A DNA stretch of 64,000 nucleotides, taken from Paenibacillus daejeonensis DSM 15491. GTDB lineage: Bacteria > Bacillota > Bacilli > Paenibacillales > Paenibacillaceae. Numbering within the stretch: the stretch's first letter is position 1; each line of letters begins with the position of its first letter. Below the pieces are notes generated by a model. The model did no database searches. It was not told the origin of the DNA and saw only the letters and a list, made by a program, of their open reading frames with translations. The translations under genes and the position numbers were made by a program. The DNA is taken from positions 744,001 through 808,000 of the forward strand of contig NZ_KB899660.1 of NCBI RefSeq assembly GCF_000378385.1. The letters run 5' to 3'. This document shows positions 7,488 through 15,210 of this stretch, one piece after another.

Positions 7488-9095
7488 TTACATCTTCTTG
7501 GTCAACCAGATCGACCAGTCGGTCGCGTTGTACTGTACATTCCAACCGAACAGCTCAGCGATAAAGCGTACCGGGACCAATGTGCGTCCGTCTTTGATAA
7601 TGACGGGCGAGCCGATGTTCTGGCGCATATCGTTCAGCTCCATAAAAGTCTGGTTGATCCAGAACTCCGCAACATCTGAACCGGCAAGGATAATGGTTGC
7701 CTTGGTCGCTGCATCCCATTTCACTTCAGCGCCGATTCCCTCAGCAAGATAGCGAAGCGGAATATAGGTTGTTCCGTTCATAATCAATGGGGCAACATCC
7801 ATGTTCGATTTTGCGCCATTGTTATCCAATTGCTTGCTGCCTACCTTCATCATGACTGTATGCATTTGCGGCTCCGGCTGTGGCGTAGGCGTACCGGTTT
7901 GAAACTTGTCTGGCATTTGGTTGACGATGGCTCCTCCAAGCGCTTTGCCTACACCGAACATAAAGGCGTAGCCTTCGCGGAAGGAAGCATAGTATCCTGT
8001 ATAGTCACGTGCCACATGACGATCAAAGGCTTGCAGGACGAGCTCTTCATGGGCCTTGACGGCACCCGTGGCAGCAGCAGCGGGCAGATTCTGTTCTGTA
8101 GCTGCACCAAGGAAGTTGCCGAACTCCGTGGCGAATTTGTCCAGCTTGGCGCGTGCTGCTGCAATGGCAGCCGAATCCCCACTCAATGTAGCCTTAACAA
8201 TTTCGTCTTGGGCATTGATATGGTCTCCTAACCAGATCTGTTCAAATTGTGCAGCTCCGGCATTTCCATAGATCGAGGCGATAGCTGCTTTGAAATCTGC
8301 AGTATTGCCTGCTTCGGCTGTCAGCCATGCTTGGTAGGCGGGTGATCGATCATAACCCAGCTGCATGCTCATGGCTGCAAACGCATAATGCTCAGCTGCC
8401 AGGTGATTCAAAGCGCTGCGCAGATCGCCTGCTGGTGTATCCGGCTTGGAGAAATTGAACTTGGTCGGCATTTGTGAAGTGACCGCAGTAGACAAGGCAT
8501 CACTGATGACAAACATATGCGCTAATCCCTCGCGATAGGTCTTGAAAGCAGAGGCATAATTGCCTGCCACATACTCGTCAAAGACTTTGACAACCTGCTG
8601 CTCGTGCAGTCTGACCGCATCCTTGGCAGCCGCAGCTGGCAGCTTGCCTTCGGTTGCTGCGCCCAAGAAGTCCCCGAACTCGACTACGAATTCTTCCAGC
8701 TCGGCCTCTGCTGCAGCACGGGCTGTCGCATCATTTGCTTTCTTGGCATTCACAATATCAACAGTGTAATCCGTGTGCCCGCTGAAGATGCGGTCAAACT
8801 CAGCTGCACCTTCTGCACCATAAATCGATTCGATCGCAGGAACCATATCCTTTGCATTTTGCTCCAGCGCTTGCTGAGCAGCAGACGCACCTGGGTGATT
8901 GCCATACGCTTTGGTCATTGAGCTCACCGCAAGTACATAATGCTCGGATAACAGGTAATCCAGTCCCGCCCGCAATTCAACGGCGGGAGACTCAACCGTA
9001 GGCTTTGCCATCGTTGTTGTTGTCTGTGCACCTGCAATTGCCGGGAATAACAGTGACATACTAAGTACGGGAGCTAACATTTTTTTCAGCTTCAT
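7488..9095 (-). CDS. Secreted stalk-domain protein with duplicated helical repeat
   Basis: A 535-residue exported protein with a signal peptide of about 23 residues. Two homologous blocks of about 170 residues follow (roughly 38-210 and 222-400), each holding an AEHY-type start, a SIYGNAGAAQF-type stretch and FGDFLGAATE...LPAAAA. A proline-rich linker leads to a C-terminal copper-amine-oxidase-N ('stalk') domain (IPLRYLAEGIGAEVKWD, LVPVRFIAELFGW), a surface-binding module common in Paenibacillus. The function of the duplicated helical domain is unknown. A ribosome site (GGAGAGTGAGATC) precedes the ATG. Confidence 0.75.
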   Translation of the reverse strand: MKLKKMLAPVLSMSLLFPAIAGAQTTTTMAKPTVESPAVELRAGLDYLLSEHYVLAVSSMTKAYGNHPGASAAQQALEQNAKDMVPAIESIYGAEGAAEFDRIFSGHTDYTVDIVNAKKANDATARAAAEAELEEFVVEFGDFLGAATEGKLPAAAAKDAVRLHEQQVVKVFDEYVAGNYASAFKTYREGLAHMFVISDALSTAVTSQMPTKFNFSKPDTPAGDLRSALNHLAAEHYAFAAMSMQLGYDRSPAYQAWLTAEAGNTADFKAAIASIYGNAGAAQFEQIWLGDHINAQDEIVKATLSGDSAAIAAARAKLDKFATEFGNFLGAATEQNLPAAAATGAVKAHEELVLQAFDRHVARDYTGYYASFREGYAFMFGVGKALGGAIVNQMPDKFQTGTPTPQPEPQMHTVMMKVGSKQLDNNGAKSNMDVAPLIMNGTTYIPLRYLAEGIGAEVKWDAATKATIILAGSDVAEFWINQTFMELNDMRQNIGSPVIIKDGRTLVPVRFIAELFGWNVQYNATDWSIWLTKKM

Positions 9096-9180
9096 CTGAT
9101 CTCACTCTCCTGATATAAGGTGTGTTGCCCGTTCTGCCTAGTAACACGCCGTACTCAGAAGTTTGGATCACATGGGGCAT

Positions 9181-9942
9181 TTATTTTTTTGTCGAGAAGT
9201 AGCGGATCATGGACCATAGGCTTGCTGCGGTTATACCGAAGAGCGTGCCTGAGATCGACGAAACGATAGTCATACCTAAGTAATTGTTACTCTCGCTGAG
9301 AAATAGCTTCATCAGGACAGTTGTGACTGTAACAGCTGTGACAATTAGCCCAAAATGGAGTTTGTCCCTTGCAGGCACTCTCGCCTTGCTATGCAGGGGC
9401 TTAGTCTGTCGTAGAATACGCATACAGAGGAGTCCGAGCACGATTAGCCCCAGTAGCGATAGGCTGTGCTGCAGCAGCTTGAACAACGGGTAATCCATGA
9501 CAACACGATGCTGAAGCCACGCGTATCGGACCACAAAATAGCCTCCCTGATGGGTAAAGGCGTCTACAAGTAGATGAGAGCCGAAACCAATTAGCAAAGC
9601 AGCAACGAAATGAAAAGGCATCCATAGGTATTGTTTCCCGTGGGGCTGTCCACGGGCTGCAAGCTGTACCGCGCGCCTGTCCAAGTCTTGCCAAGCAGGC
9701 AAGTGTCTGGCAAGCTCCCGTTTCACCAGCTGATGAAACAGCAGTCCCAGCAAGATACTAAGCGGCAAAGCTTGCAACCAGAACCCCCGCCAGGTATGGC
9801 CAATGGTCGCATAGGGCTCAAGGGCGAGGAAGTATTCAAAATCGGGAGACATGCTGCCTAACACAAGCCCTGTCAGGCTTAAACGCCTCAAAACAAGCTT
9901 GGCTGGCAAAGCATAGAGCGGGTGGGCGAATGTAAAAGGCAT
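9181..9942 (-). CDS. DUF4184 family membrane protein
   Basis: A 253-residue multi-helix membrane protein of the DUF4184 type: MPFTFAHPLYALP at the N-terminus, GSMSPDFEYF, and FGSHLLVDAFTHQGG. The conserved His and Asp residues suggest relation to the metal-dependent YdjM/LexA-binding hydrolase-like membrane group, but no activity is established. Its ATG overlaps the stop of the upstream GNAT gene as TAATG, so translation is coupled. Confidence 0.8.
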   Translation of the reverse strand: MPFTFAHPLYALPAKLVLRRLSLTGLVLGSMSPDFEYFLALEPYATIGHTWRGFWLQALPLSILLGLLFHQLVKRELARHLPAWQDLDRRAVQLAARGQPHGKQYLWMPFHFVAALLIGFGSHLLVDAFTHQGGYFVVRYAWLQHRVVMDYPLFKLLQHSLSLLGLIVLGLLCMRILRQTKPLHSKARVPARDKLHFGLIVTAVTVTTVLMKLFLSESNNYLGMTIVSSISGTLFGITAASLWSMIRYFSTKK

Positions 9943-10337
9943 TAGCGTCCCCTGCTGACAACGTAGGCTCGTTCCGATTTCTCAAAGCCGAGCTGCGGAT
10001 AATAGGATACCGCCCCAGGAGACGACAAGAGGACTAGTGAGCATTCTTCTCCAATTGCCTGCTGGACCCGGGCAACTAACGCTTTGCCGATTCCCTGCTT
10101 CTGATAGGCTTGATCCACAGCGAGATCAGATAAATAGCAGCAATAGGAGTAATCGGTGATCGCTCTCGCTACCCCCACCATTTTATCTCCATCCCAAGCC
10201 GTAATCAGTACATCGCAGTGTTCAAGCATACGCCCGATCCGCTCCACATCTTCGTATGGCCGCTTCATGCCCGAAGTCCGGAACACCTCAGCAACATCCT
10301 CTGCCCGCTGTGCTTTGTCGTCCTTGTAGTGAATCAT
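9942..10337 (-). CDS. GNAT family N-acetyltransferase
   Basis: A 131-residue GCN5-related acetyltransferase. The acetyl-CoA motif LAVDQAYQKQGIGKALV (Q/RxxGxG/A) and the C-terminal YYPQLGFEKS are clear. The acceptor is unknown. It precedes the DUF4184 gene with a one-base overlap, so the two form a small operon. AAGGAGAAGATGAC lies before the ATG. Confidence 0.88.
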   Translation of the reverse strand: MIHYKDDKAQRAEDVAEVFRTSGMKRPYEDVERIGRMLEHCDVLITAWDGDKMVGVARAITDYSYCCYLSDLAVDQAYQKQGIGKALVARVQQAIGEECSLVLLSSPGAVSYYPQLGFEKSERAYVVSRGR

Positions 10338-10394
10338 GTCATCTTCTCCTTAGCTCATATTAGAAATAGTTTCCATGATTGTAGCATGAATATT

Positions 10395-10435
10395 CCCACC
10401 ACTTGCCAAAGCGGTCGCTTCGGCTGAAGTGTGGG
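10395..10435 (-). ncRNA. Candidate right-end hairpin / omega-RNA 3' part of tnpB element
   Basis: Immediately downstream of the tnpB stop, the minus strand folds as CCCACACTT ... AAGTGGTGGG enclosing GCCGAAGCG paired with CGCTTTGGC. In characterised TnpB elements the guide RNA scaffold overlaps the 3' end of tnpB and the right end, with the guide read from flanking DNA. The position and structure fit, but no transcript is shown. Confidence 0.45.
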
Positions 10436-10446
10436 TTTCGGAGGTC

Positions 10447-11898
10447 TCAACCTGACGTTCGCAGGATGCTTAACCTCCGGGGAGTTGACACGTTGACGGT
10501 CTGGTTACCATCCAACCCCTCTACCCCATTCGTGTGTTTGGCCGTCACGTTTGGGAATACTTTGCGCATAATGTTGGCAGCTCCGTTCACATCGGCGTTG
10601 ATCAGACCGGCCAGACTCGCATACAACCCGCGATGGATCCGCTTGCCGGAGAAGGCTGCGGGCGGTGGCTCATCGAACCGCGGCAAAGGATCTTGATCCA
10701 GAAAACTCGCTTTCGATGTGTAGGCTTCTTCCGTCAGGATCACCGTCATTCCTTTCTCTTCGGCCTTGTACTGAATCATCGAGATGAGCTGTCGATGCGG
10801 GAGGTGGCAGAACGTCTGATTGGTTTGTCGCCCCATACCGGAAGCTTGCTTCCATCCCTTGTTTTGACCGATGATGAGGGTGCCAATCCCTTGTTTCTCA
10901 GCCAGCTTGACGATGTGGTAACTGGTCTTGTGAAACAGGTCCTTGATGCGGCAATATCGCTTTCTGTGCAAGCGTTCCAATCGCTTGGACGTATGCAGGC
11001 CTTCCTGCGGCGCCTTGCCTTGGCGAAGAATGCCGGTATAGTAGGCTTTCATCTTGTTGTAATATTGATTGGTCGCTTTGGCCATCCCGCCCTTCACGAT
11101 CAACGGCTGCGCGCCGGTTGTCGTGACGATGGTTGCAAGATTATTCACGCCCAGATCAATCGCCATGTATGCATCAGCAGGCCTCACGTTTAGCCGTAAT
11201 TCCATCTCGGATGCCTGCTGTCTCTGCGGACAAGCGAAGACAAGTTCAACAAGGTAGTGTCCGTGACGAGGAAGCACGCGCACCTGCATTAACTTGCCAT
11301 CCGCAGCGCCCAATTTGCCAATGTTCAGTTGCAGCTTGGTTCGGGGAAGCTTGAGATATCGACCCTTTTTGATGACACAGTCTTGATTGGAGAACACCAC
11401 GTCCTTCACCTGGCCGCGCGCGTAGCCTGGAAGGTTCGGCTTGCCGGTATACTTCTCAGGATGCTTGCGGTAATCCTTCATACTCGCGAAAAAGGAGGCC
11501 CAGTTCTGGAAGACCAACTTCAAGATCCCTTGACTGCTCTGGGCAGCAAGCGAGCGATAATCCGGCTGTTCCATCACTTTGAACAAGGCATCCAGGAACG
11601 CATAGGAGAGAAAGGGCTGCTCGGGCGTGGGCAGCACAAAGGGACGGGAACGATTACTTGCACGTCGTCGTTCGTTCATCGCATCCAGATGCGCGGAGAG
11701 GGTAGCCATGACGAGTTGCTGCAGCGGTTGTCCTCCGGTCTGCTGTCCCTTTGCCGTGAACACTTGCCGGAGATAAAAATTTGCCATGTTATACAAGTTC
11801 TTGGCGCACTGACAAGCTTCATCCAGGTAGGCAAACAACCGATGCCCTGGCTTAATCCACACGTGATAGGTTCGATACATGAACAGGGGATCGGACAT
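10447..11898 (-). CDS. tnpB: RNA-guided endonuclease TnpB, zinc-finger-less subtype
   Basis: A 483-residue IS605 OrfB/TnpB protein with a N-terminal helical region and a split RuvC nuclease. The likely catalytic residues are Asp248 (AIDLGVNN), Glu391 (LTEEAYTSK) and Asp436 (INADVNGAANI). Between the last two, where many TnpBs carry two CxxC pairs, this protein has TSKASFLDQD...FSGKRIHRGLY with no cysteines, a known subtype without the zinc finger. All three acidic residues are present and the frame is intact, so it may be active. AGAGGTGAAC precedes the ATG. Confidence 0.9.
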   Translation of the reverse strand: MSDPLFMYRTYHVWIKPGHRLFAYLDEACQCAKNLYNMANFYLRQVFTAKGQQTGGQPLQQLVMATLSAHLDAMNERRRASNRSRPFVLPTPEQPFLSYAFLDALFKVMEQPDYRSLAAQSSQGILKLVFQNWASFFASMKDYRKHPEKYTGKPNLPGYARGQVKDVVFSNQDCVIKKGRYLKLPRTKLQLNIGKLGAADGKLMQVRVLPRHGHYLVELVFACPQRQQASEMELRLNVRPADAYMAIDLGVNNLATIVTTTGAQPLIVKGGMAKATNQYYNKMKAYYTGILRQGKAPQEGLHTSKRLERLHRKRYCRIKDLFHKTSYHIVKLAEKQGIGTLIIGQNKGWKQASGMGRQTNQTFCHLPHRQLISMIQYKAEEKGMTVILTEEAYTSKASFLDQDPLPRFDEPPPAAFSGKRIHRGLYASLAGLINADVNGAANIMRKVFPNVTAKHTNGVEGLDGNQTVNVSTPRRLSILRTSG

Positions 11899-12181
11899 GC
11901 GTTCACCTCTTCACCAAAATGGGAATATACGTTCCCGTTCAGTATACCACTACAACGGGAAAAACAAAAGCCTTTTGTTGGGCTCAAACAGGAAGTCGCC
12001 GATTCACCTCACCACTTGAAGAAGTGGGAGTACTCTCGGCGAGGGCTGATAGAGATGACCTTTCGTTAACCCGCACAAGTGCTACCTGGAGTACCGGAGT
12101 GCTGGTGAGGCGTCAATTGCAATTGTCAGCGAGTTGGAAAACTGGTTTGTGAGGAGGGTTGTACCTTCGACGTCTGTTCTC
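11899..12181. other. Left flank of tnpB element, hairpin-rich, no gene
   Basis: No coding sequence is supported here. The stretch holds several small hairpins (GGGAA/TTCCC near 11930, ACAAAA-GCC-TTTTGT near 11963, the CCACTT/AAGTGG hairpin at 12014-12029) that probably form the left end of the insertion. Between 12042 and 12181 I see only a CAATTGCAATTG palindrome (12114-12125). Confidence 0.4.
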
Positions 12182-12364
12182 TAACGACAAAAATACACTT
12201 AAAAACCAACAATAACACCGATAGGTTGAAGGTAAAGACAAAAATACAACTAATACGCTTGTTTATTGAAATATATGGATAATCCAGCGATATTAACTGC
12301 ACTTTTGACCTTACGAGGCGGATTCTTATCACTGAGGCTATAATTAATTGTACTTTTGTCTTTA
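12182..12364. repeat. Four 22-bp motifs, 51-bp spacing, two direct then two inverted
   Basis: Copies lie at 12182-12203 and 12233-12254 on the plus strand and at 12292-12313 and 12343-12364 on the minus strand. Read in one direction they share a core like GACAAAAGTACAATTAAT. Start-to-start spacing is exactly 51 bp in both pairs, and the two pairs face each other about 12273. The same core and the same 51-bp period recur in the tandem array at 63050-63297. The function is unknown. Confidence 0.7.
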
Positions 12365-12390
12365 GCACCACAAGCCACTCATCCATATAG

Positions 12391-12416
12391 AAAAAAACCG
12401 CTGAATCTCAGCGGTT
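12391..12416 (-). terminator. Terminator of fur
   Basis: A 9-bp stem (AACCGCTGA / TCAGCGGTT) with a three-base loop, followed on the minus strand by a run of seven T. It lies 13 bases after the fur stop codon. Confidence 0.9.
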
Positions 12417-12428
12417 CTCTCGGACTAA

Positions 12429-12914
12429 TTAGACTGCTTTGCGTTTTTTGCGGCATTCCGATTTGTTCGTTTTGGTGCAGGTGTTGAACACGCCAGTGAA
12501 ATCCAGGCGGTGATCACTTACTACAAATCCAAACTCTCGCTCCACCCGTTCTTCAATGCTCTGGAGCCAATCATCTTTAATTTCCTTCACCGCACCACAA
12601 TCCCGGCAGATCAGATGATGATGCATATGCGCATGATCATTATGACGCAGATCGAAACGAGCGACACCATCGCCAAAATTAACTTTTTCGACGATTTGCA
12701 GCTCCGTCAGCATCTCCAGTGTCCGATATACGGTGGCAAGACCGATTTCGGGAAACTTTTGTTTAACTAGCATATATACGTCCTCAGCACTTAGATGGTC
12801 CTTTTCATTCTCCAGCAGCACGCGAACGGTAACTTCCCGCTGCGGAGTCAATTTGTAGCCTTTCATCTTTAGCTGATGGTTGATCTTACCCAGTTCTTCC
12901 GCTACAGGTATCAT
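12429..12914 (-). CDS. fur: Fur family ferric uptake regulator
   Basis: A 161-residue metal-dependent repressor. The N-terminal winged helix has KLTPQREVTVRVL and GLATVYRTLEML (recognition helix); the metal-binding part has HNDHAHMHHHLICRDCG and DHRLDF. ATG 12914 follows GGAGGTG; the open frame continues ten codons further upstream without a better site. The promoter carries a Fur box, so autoregulation is likely. The second structural-zinc CxxC after DHRLDFxGV, usual in Fur proteins, reads GVFNTC with another Cys seven residues later, so the site is altered. PerR or Zur identity is less likely because MIPVAEELGKINHQLK fits Fur. Confidence 0.88.
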   Translation of the reverse strand: MIPVAEELGKINHQLKMKGYKLTPQREVTVRVLLENEKDHLSAEDVYMLVKQKFPEIGLATVYRTLEMLTELQIVEKVNFGDGVARFDLRHNDHAHMHHHLICRDCGAVKEIKDDWLQSIEERVEREFGFVVSDHRLDFTGVFNTCTKTNKSECRKKRKAV

Positions 12915-12951
12915 AACCAACACCTCCATTGTCGTTCTGGACACCCTTAAT

Positions 12952-12998
12952 TAGAATGATTCTCATTTGATTATATATCAAGTGAGCCAATTTAGCAA
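12952..12998 (-). promoter_or_regulatory. fur promoter with Fur box
   Basis: On the minus strand, TTGCTA (12993-12998) and TATAAT (12970-12975) are separated by 17 bp, a good sigma-A promoter. Directly downstream, 12952-12967 reads ATGAGAATCATTCTAA, close to the Fur inverted repeat TGATAATNATTATCA. Bound Fur would cover the transcription start, about 45 bases before the ATG. Confidence 0.8.
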
Positions 12999-13027
12999 AG
13001 GATGTCTTTTGAACGGCAACAGAAGGG

Positions 13028-13705
13028 CTATTCCCGGCACTCTTCGCGCAAGGGACGAATCTCCAGCGGGATAGATGAAGCCGAACAAGAGATGAAGCGT
13101 TCCACGAATGATCCACTGTAGCGGAAAACCGGACCGAGCAGCGGGCTTGTAACCTTGACTTCAATACGGAATCGATCGATCTCTTCGTCAAACCATTCGC
13201 ACACCTCTGCCGAGCCAGTTAACCAAGCTGGCCAACGAAACTGTAACGGCCCTTCATAGAAACGTTGTTCTCCGGAACGAATGCAGATACCGCCTCGCGA
13301 ATCCGCGGCCAGCTCCAAGTCAACCGCCAGATGCTGCCGATTGCCCAGATAATCGACGATTCGCTGCCGGCCTTCACTATATACCATCGTCGCGTCAAAC
13401 TGGCGGATGCGCCCTGGAAACCGGAATTTGCGAACCCAACTGACCGTCTCTCGTCCATATTGATCCTTGTAGGCATAATTATGGACGGTGAACGGGATAG
13501 ACACGCCACGCTGCGGAAACATCAGATGACGACGTGCCCCCAAGGCAAGCGGGATGGACGCTGCCCGATGAAACCAGATTTCATCCATTTCTCCTTGACC
13601 GATACACGCGATGCCGCTGCTGCTCTTGAAACCAAACCTGTCGCGGATTCGGGGATGAAGACGATCAAAATCAGCCCCCAGCGCTTGTTGATAGATGGAT
13701 TGCAT
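13028..13705 (-). CDS. DUF4166 domain protein
   Basis: A 225-residue soluble protein of the DUF4166 family, which in Bacillales often neighbours DoxX-like and DCC proteins. It begins with MQSIYQQALGADFDRLHP and contains FHRAASIPLALGARRHLMFP and VERFISCS. No catalytic motif is recognised. ATG 13705 follows GAGAGGAGG; a longer frame to 13762 starts inside the upstream gene without a site. The gene overlaps the DoxX-like gene by 35 bases, so translation is coupled. Confidence 0.75.
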   Translation of the reverse strand: MQSIYQQALGADFDRLHPRIRDRFGFKSSSGIACIGQGEMDEIWFHRAASIPLALGARRHLMFPQRGVSIPFTVHNYAYKDQYGRETVSWVRKFRFPGRIRQFDATMVYSEGRQRIVDYLGNRQHLAVDLELAADSRGGICIRSGEQRFYEGPLQFRWPAWLTGSAEVCEWFDEEIDRFRIEVKVTSPLLGPVFRYSGSFVERFISCSASSIPLEIRPLREECRE

Positions 13706-14642
13706 CGGAATCGCCCCCTCCTCTCTTGCCCTTGTCCGCCTGACGCTTGCAGCGGCCTGCATGCGGCAGCCGGTCCAATGCGCGCGATGCCGCCAGACAG
13801 CAACCCAGCATGGCCAGACCGGTCGTCAGCGGCTGGAACGGCTGCTGGAGCAGCTCCGGCTGGGTCCAAATTGCTGGAAACGTCAAGCCCATAATTGCCA
13901 GAGCCGAAACGATATACACCCAGCGCTTGCGGTGCAGGAGCACCACCAGCAGCCCCCAGATCACCTGAGCCCACCCCAGCGCATTCAGCAATTGACGTTC
14001 ATAGCCGGTTGCCCATCCCGTGCCAGTGAGCAAGGCAAGCTCGCCTGAATCCGGATAGAGCAGTTTGGGCATCAGCCCCTGATAACACCACAATAGGCCA
14101 ACAAGCAGCACCAATACATAATGGGCAACAGCATCCCGAATCGTGATGGATGGTGGAATCCGTTGCTCGATCCAGATCCGCAATACATCAAAGCTCCATG
14201 CCGTAGCCCAGCCGAACAATGGCCGGAATAGCACTCGGTCCAGCCAATAACCCAGCTTGCCAAACCGCGTCTCATAATCAAAACGGGTGGAGAACGAGAT
14301 GCAGTCTTCTCCCGGATGCTGATGATAGCGCCAATACCCGGAGCCTCTGCAGATCAGGGAAATGGGCTGCTCAGAGCCGAACTCCAGCGTGGAGACACGA
14401 TCTCCCCCTGTGGTCTGAGCTGACCGGGTTGCCCCAGTACCTGCGATGTCCAGCCCAAAGCCAATGCGCGTCCGATAAGCGAAATGTTGCGGCTCTTCCT
14501 CTGAGCTGCGGGGAAGATAGCGGATTTCGCTAAATCGCAAATCCCATTGCTCGTGCAGGCGTGGTACCTGTGTATGCTCCCATAAGGTATCGAGGTCTGT
14601 TCTCATGTCTAATTGGACAAAGATAGGCTCACGCTTGTTCAT
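13671..14642 (-). CDS. SRPBCC-like plus DoxX-like membrane protein
   Basis: A 323-residue protein with two parts. Residues 1-150 are soluble and resemble a SRPBCC/polyketide-cyclase-like ligand-binding fold (RTDLDTLWEHTQ, FSTRFDYETRFGKLG). Residues about 165-300 hold four membrane helices of the DoxX-like type, with LLNALGWAQVIWGLL. It ends in a basic, Lys/Arg-rich tail that overlaps the DUF4166 start. The role is unknown. DoxX relatives act with thiol or sulfur redox proteins, and the upstream DCC gene overlaps it by 14 bases. Confidence 0.7.
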   Translation of the reverse strand: MNKREPIFVQLDMRTDLDTLWEHTQVPRLHEQWDLRFSEIRYLPRSSEEEPQHFAYRTRIGFGLDIAGTGATRSAQTTGGDRVSTLEFGSEQPISLICRGSGYWRYHQHPGEDCISFSTRFDYETRFGKLGYWLDRVLFRPLFGWATAWSFDVLRIWIEQRIPPSITIRDAVAHYVLVLLVGLLWCYQGLMPKLLYPDSGELALLTGTGWATGYERQLLNALGWAQVIWGLLVVLLHRKRWVYIVSALAIMGLTFPAIWTQPELLQQPFQPLTTGLAMLGCCLAASRALDRLPHAGRCKRQADKGKRGGGDSDAIHLSTSAGG

Positions 14643-15075
14643 CTGCAGCCCCCCACTCTATCAAGCGGCTGGTCTGGCACGGATCCGGCAAGGCACACAG
14701 CGTGCGACGTCCGAAAAAGCGGTACCGGTTTTCAGCGATCCAGCGGTAGATCCAGTCACGGATCTGTACAGGGACAAGCATGCCCATATAGCAAAGCCGC
14801 CAGATTCCGCCAATCTCACGCAGTGTCCGAAGCGCAGCCGTCGAGCGGACATAGCTGCTGTTCCCTTCAATCATAACGAAGGTATCCTGATCGGTTTCCG
14901 GCAATCCGATTCTCGCTAGCAGCCGTTTACCAACATCTGATTGCAAGGCGGCAAACCGGAAGCGGCGGGCCGGATCTCTGCGAATCACAAATCGTGTCAC
15001 GTGGTGACAGAGAATACATTCCCCATCGATTAGTAGCGTAATGGGTCTTTTCTGATGTTGGTTTCGCAAGCTCAT
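14629..15075 (-). CDS. DCC family thiol-disulfide oxidoreductase-like protein (DUF393)
   Basis: A 148-residue protein with the family signature DGECILCHHVTRF near residue 17-29, the DxxCxxC motif behind the name DCC. FRFAALQSDVGKRLL and YRWIAENRYRFFGRR are also typical. The redox role is predicted from a thioredoxin-like fold and is not proven. It is the first gene of the tightly overlapping DCC, DoxX-like, DUF4166 operon. GGAGGGAGC precedes the ATG. Confidence 0.85.
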   Translation of the reverse strand: MSLRNQHQKRPITLLIDGECILCHHVTRFVIRRDPARRFRFAALQSDVGKRLLARIGLPETDQDTFVMIEGNSSYVRSTAALRTLREIGGIWRLCYMGMLVPVQIRDWIYRWIAENRYRFFGRRTLCALPDPCQTSRLIEWGAADEQA

Positions 15076-15150
15076 TCCGCTCCCTCCTTTGTCTCCAGTT
15101 TACTTGCGCCAGAGAGATTGCGGCAGAACCAACTTTTATGGGACAACGCA

Positions 15151-15179
15151 AATAAAGGTACTACGTAATGTAGTACCTT
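15151..15179 (-). terminator. Terminator of the polyketide / two-component locus
   Basis: A perfect 10-bp stem (AAGGTACTAC / GTAGTACCTT) with a five-base loop, followed on the minus strand by TTTATTTG. It lies about 30 bases after the response-regulator stop and ends the co-directional run that begins at 22362. Confidence 0.8.
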
Positions 15180-15210
15180 CCATCGTACATAGGTATGAGT
15201 TAATGGTTTG

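Larger units (their letters stand above)
10388..12041 (-). mobile_element. TnpB-only IS200/IS605 (IS1341-like) element, ends approximate
   Basis: A single tnpB without a tnpA gene, bounded by palindromic ends. On the downstream side a long hairpin (10395-10435) is followed by GGAATATTCAT. On the upstream side lies a CCACTT-GAAG-AAGTGG hairpin (12014-12029) inside a CGCCGA/TCGGCG stem (11997-12041), plus further small hairpins from 11930. Subterminal hairpins of this kind are what TnpA of IS200/IS605 elements recognises. Without TnpA the element could only move in trans. The exact boundaries are inferred, not seen as target duplications, which this family does not make. Confidence 0.6.

Noticed and set aside
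11997-12041. Right end of a second, plus-strand IS605 element
   Set aside because: The hairpin CCACTT/AAGTGG reads the same in both directions, so it fits as the left end of the tnpB element present. No second transposase fragment is seen.
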